Source: Microbispora hainanensis
GTDB lineage: Bacteria; Actinomycetota; Actinomycetes; Streptosporangiales; Streptosporangiaceae
Assembly (NCBI RefSeq): GCF_006874475.1
Contig: NZ_VIRM01000012.1
Span: forward strand, 1-64,000
DNA length: 64,000 bases
Direction: 5' to 3'
Numbering within the stretch: position 1 is the first letter of the stretch; every line of letters starts with the position of its first letter. Positions 17,294-27,989 of this stretch are shown here, piece by piece. Under the pieces are notes generated by a model. That model ran no database searches, was not told where the DNA came from, and was given only the letters and a program-made list of their open reading frames with translations. The position numbers and the translations under genes were made by a program.

Positions 17294-17369
17294 GTCCGTC
17301 CGGCCGCCCTGCCTCCCCGGCCACCCGCCTCAAGAGCCCGCAGAGCCCGGCTCGGCGCGAGGGGGCCGC

Positions 17370-19643
17370 GTGATCACGACGAGGACCGCGGAGCTGCGGT
17401 GGATCCGCGCGGACCTGCGGGCGCGCCGGGGCCAGGCGGTGCTCACGGTCCTCGCGGTGGCGGGGATCGTCACCGCGCTGATCATCGCGGCCACGCTGCT
17501 GGAGGACGGCACCAATCCCTGGCGCGGCCTGTTCCAGCGCAGCAACGGCGCGCACATCTGGATCCACAGCAAGGACGTGCCCGACGTGTCCGCGCTGCGC
17601 CAGTTGAAGGGCGTGACCGACGTCGCCGGGCCCTACCGCAGCGCACCCGCCACGCTGGTCGCGCGCGGCCGGCGGGTGCCGATCACGCTGCAGGAGACGC
17701 CGGCGGCCCTCCCCGCCGTGGCCCGCCCGCTCCTGCGCGAGGGCCGCTGGCTCGACGTACGCACGCCGAACGGCGTGGTCGTCGAGCGGTCGTTCGCCCG
17801 CGCTCTCGGCCTGCGGCCGGGCAGCCCGTTCACCGTCACCGGACTGAACGGTGCGACCCACACGCTGACCGTCGCCGGGCTGGCGGAAAGCGGTGACCAG
17901 GGGTTCTACCCGGAGTGGACCCCGGGCCTGGCCTGGACGCTCGCGCAGACGCTGAACGTGGTCGAGCCCGCGCCCGGCCGCACCGAGACCGTGACCGGGC
18001 TGCGCCTGGCCGACCCCGCCGCCACCGATCTCGTCGTCCAGCGGGCCGTCTTCACGATGCGCAACCAGGTGCAGCGGGTGACGACCTGGCGTGAGGTGCG
18101 GGCCTCCATGGAGCTCGACAACCGGCTGCTCGGCCTGCTGCTCGCGCTGTTCGGCGGCGCGGGCCTGGTCGCCGCCGCGCTGGCGCTCGCCAACGCCGCC
18201 GGAGGCCGGGTGCTGATGCAGTTGCGCGACATCGCCACGCTCAAGTCGCTCGGGTTCACCCGGGGCCAGGTGGTCCGGATGCTCGTCATCGAGCACGGCA
18301 CGCTCGGGTTGCTCGGCATCGCCGCCGGCGCGCTCGTCGCCCGGCTGATCACGACGTACGCCATGGGGGAGTCGGTCGTCGTGCCGCTGTCGGCCGGCCC
18401 CCTGTCCGCGATCCTCGTGGGGACGTCGCTGACGGTGCTGGCCGCGGTGCTGATCCCGGCCTGGCGCGGCGGGCGCACCCCGCCGATCCCGGCCGCCCCG
18501 GCGGCGCCGCCGCGCGGGCACCTGTCGAGGCTGGCGCGGGTCGCCCTGCTCGTACGGCTGCCGCCCGCGCTCGTCCTCGGCGCGAGGGACGCCTTCACCC
18601 GCAGGGCGCCCGCCGCGCTCACATTGTGCGGCGTCGCCATCCCGATGATGATGATCACGATCGGGCTCGGCTGCTGGACGACCCTGGACGACTTCATCCG
18701 CCATCCGGAGAGCGTGGGCCAGGCGGCGGCCCTGACCGTACGGCCGGCCGAACTGACCGCCGAGGAGGCGCGCCAGCGCGCGATGGCCGACCCGGACGTG
18801 GTCGCGGCCTATCCGGGCGCCGAGCTCGACGCGCTCGTCCCCTGGCAGACCAGGACCGTGCGGACCAGGGCGCTCGGCCTGTCCTCCGACCCCTACCCCT
18901 TCCCGGTCGTCGAGGGCCGGATGTTCGCCGACCGTGGCGAGGCGGTGGCCGGGCAGGGCCTGCTCGACCTCCTCGGCGTACAGATCGGCGACCGGGTCCG
19001 CGTGACGATCGGCGGCACGCCGCTGATCGTGCGGATCGTGGGCCGCGTGGTCGAGCCGGAGCAGGACGGCGAGGTGCTGTCGCTGGGGGTGGACAGCCTG
19101 GCGGCCAAGGACGCGGAGCCGCCCCAGTTCTACGCCCTCGTGCTGAGATCCGGCGCCGACGCGGCCCAGGTGCGGGCCCGTCTGCAGGGGCAGGGGCTGG
19201 AGGTGGCCCAGGCCGTGAACCCGGCCGACCGGCTTGTGGTCATCCGGGTGATCATCGTCGCGCTGGTCGCCGTGCTGGCCCTGATCGGGCTGGCCAGCCT
19301 GCTGACGGCGAGCGCGCTCGGGCTGCGCGACCACATCCTCGACCTGGCCGTGCTCAAGGCGATGGGGCTGACCCCGCGTCAGGTGATGGCCACGCTGGTG
19401 ACCGCCACGGGCCTGCCGGCGGCGGTGGGGGTCGTGCTGGGCGCCGCGGCGGGGGCGTCCTGGTCACGGTGGCTGATCGATCTGGAGGGCCGCGGCAGCG
19501 GCGTCGGCGCCGGCATCGGCCGCGCCCCCACACCCGGCATGCTCGCCGCGGCCCTGCTCATCGCGATCGGCGCGGCGTTGCTGGTGGCGCTGATCCCCGC
19601 CAGGCGGGCGGCGCGGGCACAGGTGCCCGTCACCGCCCGCTGA
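17370..19643 (+). CDS. FtsX-family ABC transporter permease
   Basis: 757 residues from GTG 17370. The first membrane segment is at about 23-45 (VLTVLAVAGIVTALIIAATLL). A large MacB-like extracytoplasmic domain (50-240) follows, then three segments of the first FtsX domain (about 250-365), a second extracellular domain, and a second FtsX domain at the C-terminus (VIIVALVAVLALIGLASLLT, LKAMGLTPRQVMATLV, ALLIAIGAALLVALIPARRAA). This duplicated layout is typical of single-chain FtsX exporters paired with one LolD-like ATPase. The substrate is unknown. Confidence 0.88.
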   Translation: MITTRTAELRWIRADLRARRGQAVLTVLAVAGIVTALIIAATLLEDGTNPWRGLFQRSNGAHIWIHSKDVPDVSALRQLKGVTDVAGPYRSAPATLVARGRRVPITLQETPAALPAVARPLLREGRWLDVRTPNGVVVERSFARALGLRPGSPFTVTGLNGATHTLTVAGLAESGDQGFYPEWTPGLAWTLAQTLNVVEPAPGRTETVTGLRLADPAATDLVVQRAVFTMRNQVQRVTTWREVRASMELDNRLLGLLLALFGGAGLVAAALALANAAGGRVLMQLRDIATLKSLGFTRGQVVRMLVIEHGTLGLLGIAAGALVARLITTYAMGESVVVPLSAGPLSAILVGTSLTVLAAVLIPAWRGGRTPPIPAAPAAPPRGHLSRLARVALLVRLPPALVLGARDAFTRRAPAALTLCGVAIPMMMITIGLGCWTTLDDFIRHPESVGQAAALTVRPAELTAEEARQRAMADPDVVAAYPGAELDALVPWQTRTVRTRALGLSSDPYPFPVVEGRMFADRGEAVAGQGLLDLLGVQIGDRVRVTIGGTPLIVRIVGRVVEPEQDGEVLSLGVDSLAAKDAEPPQFYALVLRSGADAAQVRARLQGQGLEVAQAVNPADRLVVIRVIIVALVAVLALIGLASLLTASALGLRDHILDLAVLKAMGLTPRQVMATLVTATGLPAAVGVVLGAAAGASWSRWLIDLEGRGSGVGAGIGRAPTPGMLAAALLIAIGAALLVALIPARRAARAQVPVTAR

Positions 19644-19736
19644 AGGAACGGAGAACCCGCCCCAGGCACCCGCCGATCCTCCAGCGCCGTAGGGTTCAGC
19701 GCCTGCTGAAAGCGCCGTCTCTCCAGGAAGCGCCTC

Positions 19737-20327
19737 TCAGTCTCTCCGGAACACGCCGCAGGCGATCCGGCCGCCCGAGTCGCCGGCCTTGAGCGTCTCG
19801 GCGTCGGGCCCGGCCGTCCCCGAATGGGTGTAGCGGCCGGGGATGTTCGCCTGGTTGTCCGGCTTGGCATGGACGACGACCGACCTGCCGCCGCCGCTCA
19901 GCAGGTCCTCCACTTTGAACCGGTCGGTGACGTAGGCGGCCTGGCCCACGCCGTCGCCGCGGACCTGGAGATCGGGCAGGTCCCCCGTGTGCCCCGGGTG
20001 CGAGCCCGAGCCCAGGTGGGGGCCCGCACTGAAGAAGGGGCTGCCGGTCGCCGGGTCCTTCGCGTTCGGGTCGCAGACGGCCTTGTCGTGGATGTGCACG
20101 CCGTGGAACCCGGGCGGCAGGGCCGTGACCCTGATCTTCACCTCGGTCCCGCCGTTCTCGTCGTTCTCCACGTGGACCGTCCCGACGTTCTGCCCCTGCG
20201 CGTTCGTGAGAGTCGCGGAGGCGTCGACGTCGCCCGGCACCATTGGCGTCCGTGCCGTGGCGACCCCGGAGACGGCCGCGCCCGCGACCAGCGCGGCGGC
20301 CAGGGACAGGTAGGTGTGCCGGAGCAT
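19737..20327 (-). CDS. sodC: secreted Cu/Zn superoxide dismutase
   Basis: 196 residues from ATG 20327 after GAGGGGGAG. It has an N-terminal signal peptide (LSLAAALVAGAAVSGVATA). Metal ligands are visible: GVHIHDKAVC (H78, H80), GPHLGSGSHPGHTGDLPD (H104, H110, H113, D116), VVVHAKPDN and the final GRIACGVFRR with the disulphide Cys. It converts superoxide to peroxide outside the cell. It is a single gene, convergent with the FtsX operon. Confidence 0.93.
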   Translation of the reverse strand: MLRHTYLSLAAALVAGAAVSGVATARTPMVPGDVDASATLTNAQGQNVGTVHVENDENGGTEVKIRVTALPPGFHGVHIHDKAVCDPNAKDPATGSPFFSAGPHLGSGSHPGHTGDLPDLQVRGDGVGQAAYVTDRFKVEDLLSGGGRSVVVHAKPDNQANIPGRYTHSGTAGPDAETLKAGDSGGRIACGVFRRD

Positions 20328-20457
20328 GAGGCTCCCCCTCCCGCCGATGCGAGAAATCCGCCCGTTCATCACGGTAGGCACATCGGGCGAAAGGGGTGGG
20401 CCAAGGCGGCGTCAAGTCTGCCGTGAGCGCGGCGACGCCCCGCCGGAGGCCCCCCGT

Positions 20458-20493
20458 TGGAAGGGCCCGTGGAAGGGCCCGTGGAAGGGCCCG
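20458..20493. repeat. three copies of a 12-bp tandem repeat
   Basis: TGGAAGGGCCCG occurs three times without interruption between sodC and treS, in non-coding DNA; each unit contains the palindrome GGGCCC. Confidence 0.8.
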
Positions 20494-20519
20494 GGGCGGG
20501 GCGTGCCGCGCCGGCCGGA

Positions 20520-22250
<1,731 letters not shown>

Positions 22251-22296
22251 CTGGTTCTCGCTTGAGGAAGGAGGAGCGTGTTGTCAGGTCACACCC

Positions 22297-22311
22297 GAGC
22301 TTTTGAAGCTC
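22297..22311. promoter_or_regulatory. inverted repeat in the treS leader
   Basis: GAGCTT-TTG-AAGCTC is a perfect 15-base inverted repeat 47 bases upstream of the treS start. A second one, TTTGG-N10-CCAAA, follows at 22323-22342, and a hairpin ACCAC-CAGAA-GTGGT lies at 22346-22360. The stretch is clearly AT-richer than its surroundings, as expected of a promoter. Confidence 0.4.
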
Positions 22312-22468
22312 TCGCCATGATGTTTGGCTCTATTTGACCAAAACTACCACCAGAAGTGGTCTGACCGAAAAGGCTGACGCCGGTCTGACATGCAGTTTTT
22401 ACCTGTTTTCAGGTGATCACAGGCTGTTACCGCACAGACGCGTCCCACGACTGTGCGGACTCCCCGCC

Positions 22469-24148
22469 CTACGCCCCGGACCAGGGCGGAGTGAGGTCGC
22501 CGAGCACGTCCTCGTAGTCGGTCAGCCACGCCCCGAACGCCACCAGCGCCCGCAGCCAGAACCGCGAGTTCCACGACCCGAAGGCGGTCAGCGCGTCCGG
22601 CCCGCCGGCGATCGCGTCCCCCATCTGGGGCGACACCAGCCCGGGGATCCGCGCGGCCCTGACCAGCATCCGGTGGTTCCACTCACGGGCGACCGGCCCG
22701 TTCGAGCGCAGCGGCACCCGGCGGTTCGGCAGCAGCGGGGTGTTGGTCGAGGGAAGCGCCGCCACGCGGGGGTTGGCGGCCCGCAGGACCTCCCGGTAGA
22801 ATTTCCCGCCCTCCTTGCGGACGACCGGCACCGACAGCGCCGCGTCGAAGAACTCCGGGTGCAGGAACGGGAAGACCGGGGTCGCCTCGGGGCCGACGAG
22901 GTTGACCGGCGACCGGGCGATGCCCCGCACGGTCCGGGTGTGCAGCACGCTCAGCGGCAACTCGGCCCGGTGCCCGTGCAGCATCGAGGTCGCCCGGGTG
23001 AACGCCGTGCGGACCCGGTCGTCCATCCACGCGGCGGCGGCCTCGCCGAGCACCGGGATGTGGGCGTCGCCGGTCGACAGCGCCTTCAGCAGCGCCTCGC
23101 GGCGGGACGCGCCCGTCCCCGCGCCGACGGCGTCCGCCGTGATGAGGAAGTTCTTCATCAGCGGGCCGCCCGCGAGGCCGTCCACCAGCGCCCGGCCCGC
23201 GCCGTGCACCTCCCGGGCGAAGGGGGAGTACCACGCGTGGTGGCTGGTGAGGAACTCCAGGCGCCGGGCCGCCCACAGCGCCTCCTCCGGGTACGCGGCC
23301 GGGTCCTGCGGCATGATCCGGTGCGGGACGCCCAGCTCGCGAGTGATGTAGCGGGCGAAGTCGATGTCGTTGTCCAGCCCGTCGTCGGGGCTGGTGGTCC
23401 ACGACTCGACGTCCATCTTCCTGGCCACCGCCACGCTGGCCAGCAGCCGCGAGTCATACCCGCCGCTCACCGGCACCAGCACCCGCTCGTACGGCTTGAG
23501 CGCGTCGTGCAGCAGCGCGACCAGGTCGCCGCCGGTCACGCCCCGGTCGACCGGCTCCTCCCGCACCCAGCGAGGGGCCCGCCGGTCCACCTTCAGCCTG
23601 CGCTCGCGCCGCGACCAGGTCAGCGCGGTCGCGCCGGGCAGACGCCGGATCTGGCGGTAGGGCGTGTCCTCGAGGAGCGGATAGGTGAGCATGAGGATCG
23701 CCGCCCACGCCTCCCAGTTCACCTCGTAGGGCCGCCGGGCCAGCGCGAGCAGCGGCTCGATCAGCGAGGAGAAGTAGACGGCGTCGCCGTCCTGGAGGTA
23801 GTAGACGTCGACCAGGCCGAGGCCGCCCGTGTGCAGGCTCACCGTGCCGGGCTCGTCCACCAGCCCCGGGGTCTCGTAGGTCTCCGCGACCCGCAGCCAC
23901 GCGTTCGCCCGGGGCTCGCCCCCGGTCTCGGGCTGCCGGCCGCCCCACGCGTACGCGGTCGTCCGGGCTCCCGTGGCGTACGGCGCCAGGGGGGCCGACG
24001 TGAGCAGCGCGGCCTCCGGTGCCGTGTGCACGGCCTGCACGGCCGGTCCCGACCGTGCCAGCAGGTCGAGCGTCGCCTGCTCGAAGGGCCCAATGGCCCC
24101 GCAGACGTACGGCCTGGCCTGGAATCGCGGCCACTCACCCTTGCGCAC
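22469..24148 (-). CDS. asparagine synthase-like protein without the N-terminal nucleophile Cys
   Basis: 559 residues from GTG 24148, with GGAGGG upstream. The C-terminal half has the adenylating PP-loop VPVSGGYDSRLL (about 223-234) and an AsnB-type synthetase fold (DNDIDFARYITRELGVPH). The N-terminal 170 residues resemble a glutaminase domain, but the chain starts MRKGEWPRF with no Cys at position 2, so glutamine cannot be hydrolysed in the usual way. Such degenerate homologues form amide bonds in antibiotic, lasso-peptide or glycan pathways. No precursor peptide or protease gene is adjacent, so the reaction is unknown. Confidence 0.75.
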   Translation of the reverse strand: MRKGEWPRFQARPYVCGAIGPFEQATLDLLARSGPAVQAVHTAPEAALLTSAPLAPYATGARTTAYAWGGRQPETGGEPRANAWLRVAETYETPGLVDEPGTVSLHTGGLGLVDVYYLQDGDAVYFSSLIEPLLALARRPYEVNWEAWAAILMLTYPLLEDTPYRQIRRLPGATALTWSRRERRLKVDRRAPRWVREEPVDRGVTGGDLVALLHDALKPYERVLVPVSGGYDSRLLASVAVARKMDVESWTTSPDDGLDNDIDFARYITRELGVPHRIMPQDPAAYPEEALWAARRLEFLTSHHAWYSPFAREVHGAGRALVDGLAGGPLMKNFLITADAVGAGTGASRREALLKALSTGDAHIPVLGEAAAAWMDDRVRTAFTRATSMLHGHRAELPLSVLHTRTVRGIARSPVNLVGPEATPVFPFLHPEFFDAALSVPVVRKEGGKFYREVLRAANPRVAALPSTNTPLLPNRRVPLRSNGPVAREWNHRMLVRAARIPGLVSPQMGDAIAGGPDALTAFGSWNSRFWLRALVAFGAWLTDYEDVLGDLTPPWSGA

Positions 24149-24349
24149 GGTTTGCCCTCCCTTGAACCCCAGCCGAGTCTACGGACCTCAGGGCCGCCCG
24201 GGGGACCGGAGCCCGCCCCGGCCGCCGGCGAGAGCGCAGTCGTTCAGCGGCCGTAACGAAACGGCTTCCCCTGTTTGCGGCGGCCTGCCGGACTGGTGAG
24301 ATCAAGGCAGGCCCGATTCACGGTGGAGACGGCGAGAGGTGTGGCTCTG

Positions 24350-24829
24350 ATGAAAACGGTCCTGCGCCTCATCCTGGTGCTTGCCGTGACGGCCGGTCTC
24401 GCCGGCTGTGTGCAGAACCAGATAGGGACTGTGGGGCTGACGCGATCGCAGGACGGTGGCCTGAGCGTGCCCGTCGCCTGGTGCGGAAGGTCGCCTCACT
24501 CCATGACCGTGACCATCCTGGTGCACGAGTCCTGGGAGCGAGTCGCCGAGTTCAGCACAACGCGGGTCGGGAGTGGTTCCGTGACGCTTGATCTCGAGTC
24601 GCCGTCACCGGACTGGAAATCGGTGTGGGGTGATCCGCATCTCCGTCCCGGCGTCACCTACTACGTCGAGGCGTCTCCTGACGACGGGAAAGACGCGATC
24701 GTGGGTCAGCTCAGGTTCAGCCTGAACGACGCGGCCACGCTCCGCCCCGGGGAGGTGTATGTCGGCGACAAGAACGATCTGTACACCTGGAACGAGTTCC
24801 TTGAGAGTGCGGATGTCATGTGCGCCTGA
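24350..24829 (+). CDS. small lipoprotein
   Basis: 159 residues from ATG 24350. Signal peptide KTVLRLILVLAVTAGLAGC with lipobox LAGC at about residue 20, so the mature protein is membrane-anchored. The mature part is beta-rich (SMTVTILVHESWERVAEF, VTLDLESPSPDWKSV) and ends in DVMCA. The family was not recognised. Its stop overlaps a possible GTG start (24820) of the next lipoprotein. Confidence 0.7.
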   Translation: MKTVLRLILVLAVTAGLAGCVQNQIGTVGLTRSQDGGLSVPVAWCGRSPHSMTVTILVHESWERVAEFSTTRVGSGSVTLDLESPSPDWKSVWGDPHLRPGVTYYVEASPDDGKDAIVGQLRFSLNDAATLRPGEVYVGDKNDLYTWNEFLESADVMCA

Positions 24830-24864
24830 ACCTGTCGATCTCGATCTTGTGGTCTGGCGAGCTG

Positions 24865-25371
24865 ATGTCTTCCCGTTCTGGGCAAGCGCAACGGCTGGTG
24901 CGCGGCGGGCGACTGGCCCTGGCCCTGTGGACTGCGCTCGTCCTTCTGCCCGGCTGTTCTTTCTTCTCCGGCACGACATCTCGGGTGGAGCGTGCCGTCG
25001 TCGACGAAGTACGACATATCGGCGGCGTTATCGCGGAGGCGACGACGGAACGCCACTGGGATGGTCAAACGGCGGTCACGGACGTTCTGGTCACCGACAT
25101 GAGGAGCACAGGCAGCCGGACGGCGCTGGAGAAGGCGATCGCCCTGCTGAAGGCCTTTGGCTGGACGATCGAAATGCGGCGACTCCCTGACTGGGTATCC
25201 ATGCGATCGGGCCGATGGAAGGACACCCGACTGTCCCTGATTCGAATCGCGTCCTACCAGTTTGACGAGTTCGAAGACCCGGAGCTGGCAAAGATGATCA
25301 CAGCCGTGCGCACACGGGGCGAAACCGAGGGTGTCGTCGTCCTCGAACTCGACCGGGCAGACAGGTCGTGA
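24865..25371 (+). CDS. small lipoprotein, partner of the preceding gene
   Basis: 168 residues if started at ATG 24865, which gives a normal lipoprotein signal (ALWTALVLLPGC) of about 31 residues. An in-frame GTG at 24820, overlapping the previous stop, would add 15 residues. The mature domain has RVERAVVDEVRHIGGVIAEA, ALEKAIALLKAFGWTIEMRR and VVVLELDRADRS, an alternating alpha/beta pattern. The family was not recognised. The overlap with the previous lipoprotein suggests a two-gene operon whose products may act together at the cell surface. Confidence 0.65.
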   Translation: MSSRSGQAQRLVRGGRLALALWTALVLLPGCSFFSGTTSRVERAVVDEVRHIGGVIAEATTERHWDGQTAVTDVLVTDMRSTGSRTALEKAIALLKAFGWTIEMRRLPDWVSMRSGRWKDTRLSLIRIASYQFDEFEDPELAKMITAVRTRGETEGVVVLELDRADRS

Positions 25372-25889
25372 TCGCCGCTGCCCTGCATCAACCGGGGACT
25401 GTAGATCGTCGGGCATGGCCGCCCGGCAGATCCCCCCATGCCGGTCAGCGCCCTGAGGCAACTGCGACTCCGATCGGAGCCGCGACACAGCCCGCGACGG
25501 GGTTACCCGAGAACAGCGTCTGACACGAGCTCCGGCATGCGCGGGTTCGTCCGAGCCACCGCCTTCGGAGATCGTCCGCGGACGACTCGCTCGGCATGGT
25601 CGGCGCGAGGTCGAGGGTGGTCTGCGAAGGGCTTTTCGCCAGCTCAGGCTGGCACAGGGGGTGGTCACGTGACGCGTTGGTCGCATGATCGCTGGTGAAA
25701 TGGTCGCTAGCGTCGTGGTGAATCGGTCGCAGGGTACGTGGTGGATCGGTCGCCTGGTTCGTGAGCCGTTGGTCGCTGGGGAATGTGGCCGGTGAGGTGA
25801 GCGAGGTCTGGGCTCCGGCTGAGAGCGATCAGGGCGTTCTGCGAATATTGTGACTCTGGTCCTGAAGGTCTACCGCGGAGTCACCCCCT
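25372..25889. other. 518-base gene-free stretch with 23-bp periodic repeats
   Basis: No open frame here has a plausible ribosome site and protein-like composition. The first 300 bases look featureless. The repeat array at 25678-25792 and the AT-richer segment around 25835-25860 (GAATATTGTGAC) before the glycosyltransferase gene suggest a long regulatory region. Confidence 0.5.
25678..25792 (+). repeat. five degenerate 23-bp direct repeats with a GGTCGC core
   Basis: GGTCGC preceded by T or C starts at 25678, 25701, 25724, 25747 and 25770, exactly 23 bases apart. The remainder of each unit is looser but keeps a GTGGTGAA(T/A)-like end in the first three. A sixth, more diverged unit may precede it (GTGACGCGT at 25669-25677). 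Since 23 is not a multiple of three, this is not protein repeat coding. Confidence 0.75.
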
Positions 25890-27911
25890 ATGAGCGAGCT
25901 AAGCGAGCCGGCAGCCGGACAGCCCGAGCGGAGCGACCCGGCGGCGCTGCGGCAGGCGCTGGCGGAGGCGGTGGAGCGGGCCTCCGGCGCGGCGGAGCTG
26001 GCCCGGCTGATCACGGACTACCAGCGGCGGCTGGAGGAGGCGGCGCGCTCGGAGGCCGAGGCGCTGACGAAGATGCGTGAGGCCGAGGCGCGGCTGAAGA
26101 CCGTCGAGCGGCAGAACGCGCAGCTCGCCAAGCAGCTCGCGGAGCAGAAGTACCAGACCGAGGTCGCCAACTGGAAGCTCGCCTCGCTCCAGGAGAGCCG
26201 GTGGAGCAAGCTCGGCGACGCGATCCACAGCAAGAACCCCGGCTCGGTGGCCAGGACGCTCAAGGCGCCGATCAGGAAGCGCCCCGCGCCCAAGCGCTCG
26301 GACTTCAAGCCGGAGGTCCCCGCCGTCCCCGAGGTGAAGGCGGCCCCCGCCGCGCCCGAGCCCAAGGCCCCGCAGGTCTCCGCCCCGCTCGCCGAGTCGT
26401 TCACGGTGCCCAAGGGCCCGACGGCCCGGCCGTACATGACGGTGGCCGCGATCGTCGACAGGCAGACCGAGGCGCTGCTGCGCTACGAGTGGCGGCTGGT
26501 GACCAACTTCGGCCCCGACAACTGGGAGGCCATGCTCGACCAGCAGCAGCCGCACGTGCTGTTCGTCGAGTCCGTACGGCCCGGCCCCCTGCAGGGCAAC
26601 GGCGGGCGCTGGCTGGAGGCGCTGGCCGGTGAGACACGCGCACTGCGCGACCTGGTGGCGGCCTGCCACAAGCGGGGGATCAAGACGGTCTTCTGGCACT
26701 CGGGCGGCGCGGTGTCGCGAGCCGTCCCGGCGGCCGAGCACTTCGAGTACGTACTGGCCACCACGGAGGCCCGCGCCCGCGAGTGGCGCTCCGCGCTGCG
26801 GCACGAGCGGGTCGGCGTGCTCCCGCTCGCCATCCAGCCCCGCGTGCACAACCCCATCCCCGCCGAGGGCGGCAGGACCGGGGAGATCGTCACCCTCGGC
26901 ACGGTCACCCCGCCGGCCGGTGGTGCGGCGTGGCAGCCGCTGGCCGGGCAGGGCGACGACAAGACGCCGTACGACGACGTGCTGACGGCCTACCGGCGGC
27001 CGGCCCTGGTGGTCGCGGGCGCCGACGCCGAGCCGAGGGTGATAGGGGAGGTCGCGGCCTGCGGCACCCCGGTGCTCCAGGTGCGGGCCGGGGCGAAGGG
27101 CGAGGAAATCCTCGCGGCGGCGGAGATCCTCATGGCCGACGAGGGACGGCTGGCCAGGGAGGCCCATCTCGCCTGGCGGGCCCGCACCAGCGTCACCCCG
27201 CTGCTCGACCCGATCCTCGACACCCTCGGCGTGCCGAGCGTGCGGGGCAGCGGCGTGATCTCGGCGATCACCGCCGTCTCCGACCCGGCGGAGCTCGACC
27301 GCCTGCTCGCCCAGGTCACCCGTCAGGTCGAACGGCCCGGCCAGATCGTGATCGTCGCGGACGGCCTCGACGCGGGCCTGGTGGACAAGACGGTCCGCCA
27401 GTCGTGCCCGGACATCGACGTCGTGGTCCGCGCCACGGGCGAGCCGATCACCCGGGGCGCCGCCCTCGACCGCGCGGTGCGGCTCGCCGACGGCGACTAC
27501 GTGGCCGTGCTCGACGCCAGGGACCTGTACGGCGAGCACTACCTGGCCGACCTCGTCCGCCACTTCGCCTCCACCGACGCCGAGGTGCTGGGGAAGGCGT
27601 CGTTCTACGCCCACCTGCCGGCGACCGGCGCGACCCTGCTGCGCCAGCCGGAGGCCGAGCACCGGTTCCTCCCCGAGGTGGCCGGGGGCACCGTCCTGGC
27701 CCGCCGCCAGGTCCTCACCGAGCTCGGCTTCGCCGACGTCTCGGAGGAGTGGGGCGAGGTCCTGATGCGGCAGTGCCGTACGGACGGGGTGCGGGTCTAC
27801 TCCGCCGACCGCTACTCCTACGTCTGCGTCCGCGACTCGGCCGAGGGCTCGTTGCTCGGCTCGGCGCGCATGGAGGGATACGTCCCGGCCGAGCCCCTCG
27901 CCTTGCTCTGA
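25890..27911 (+). CDS. coiled-coil, CgeB-like and GT2-like glycosyltransferase
   Basis: 673 residues. Residues about 15-110 form a coiled coil (EAARSEAEALTKMREAEARL, QLAKQLAEQKYQTEVANWKL). A Pro/Ala/Lys linker (130-165) follows, then a CgeB-like domain (about 180-405) with PYMTVAAIVDRQTEALLRYE, LVAACHKRGIKTVFWHSGG and ACGTPVLQVRA. The C-terminal part (about 430-660) resembles a GT-A fold with RAVRLADGDYVAVLDARDLY in place of the DxD region. It is cytoplasmic with no membrane segment. It is probably a surface-glycan transferase; the substrate is unknown. It may be linked to the transferase cluster at 33-40 kb, which includes similar coiled-coil enzymes. Confidence 0.75.
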   Translation: MSELSEPAAGQPERSDPAALRQALAEAVERASGAAELARLITDYQRRLEEAARSEAEALTKMREAEARLKTVERQNAQLAKQLAEQKYQTEVANWKLASLQESRWSKLGDAIHSKNPGSVARTLKAPIRKRPAPKRSDFKPEVPAVPEVKAAPAAPEPKAPQVSAPLAESFTVPKGPTARPYMTVAAIVDRQTEALLRYEWRLVTNFGPDNWEAMLDQQQPHVLFVESVRPGPLQGNGGRWLEALAGETRALRDLVAACHKRGIKTVFWHSGGAVSRAVPAAEHFEYVLATTEARAREWRSALRHERVGVLPLAIQPRVHNPIPAEGGRTGEIVTLGTVTPPAGGAAWQPLAGQGDDKTPYDDVLTAYRRPALVVAGADAEPRVIGEVAACGTPVLQVRAGAKGEEILAAAEILMADEGRLAREAHLAWRARTSVTPLLDPILDTLGVPSVRGSGVISAITAVSDPAELDRLLAQVTRQVERPGQIVIVADGLDAGLVDKTVRQSCPDIDVVVRATGEPITRGAALDRAVRLADGDYVAVLDARDLYGEHYLADLVRHFASTDAEVLGKASFYAHLPATGATLLRQPEAEHRFLPEVAGGTVLARRQVLTELGFADVSEEWGEVLMRQCRTDGVRVYSADRYSYVCVRDSAEGSLLGSARMEGYVPAEPLALL

Positions 27912-27937
27912 CCTCTCCGGCGAGGTCGGCCTAGACT
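27908..27937 (+). promoter_or_regulatory. candidate promoter for the DALR-protein unit, leaderless
   Basis: CTGACC (27908-27913) and TAGACT (27932-27937) are separated by 18 bases. The ATG of the 14-codon leader frame begins 7 bases after the -10, so transcription would start at or next to the start codon. Confidence 0.45.
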
Positions 27938-27944
27938 GGCCGCG

Positions 27945-27989
27945 ATGACCACCACAGCCGTCCCGACGACCGCCGCGCCTACGGCGTGA
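27945..27989 (+). CDS. possible 14-residue leader peptide
   Basis: ATG 27945 to TGA 27987-27989 encodes MTTTAVPTTAAPTA. Its stop overlaps the ATG of the next gene by one base (TGATG). There is no Shine-Dalgarno sequence, which fits leaderless translation and coupled re-initiation. It may instead be the true start of the DALR protein separated by a frameshift. Confidence 0.35.
   Translation: MTTTAVPTTAAPTA

Noticed and set aside
22469..24148. Lasso-peptide or beta-lactam cluster around the asparagine-synthase-like gene
   Set aside because: No precursor peptide, RRE protein, protease or other tailoring gene lies on either side; the neighbours are treS and two lipoproteins.
25678..25792. CRISPR array
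   Set aside because: The 23-base units are degenerate and directly contiguous, with no unique spacers, and no cas gene is in the window.
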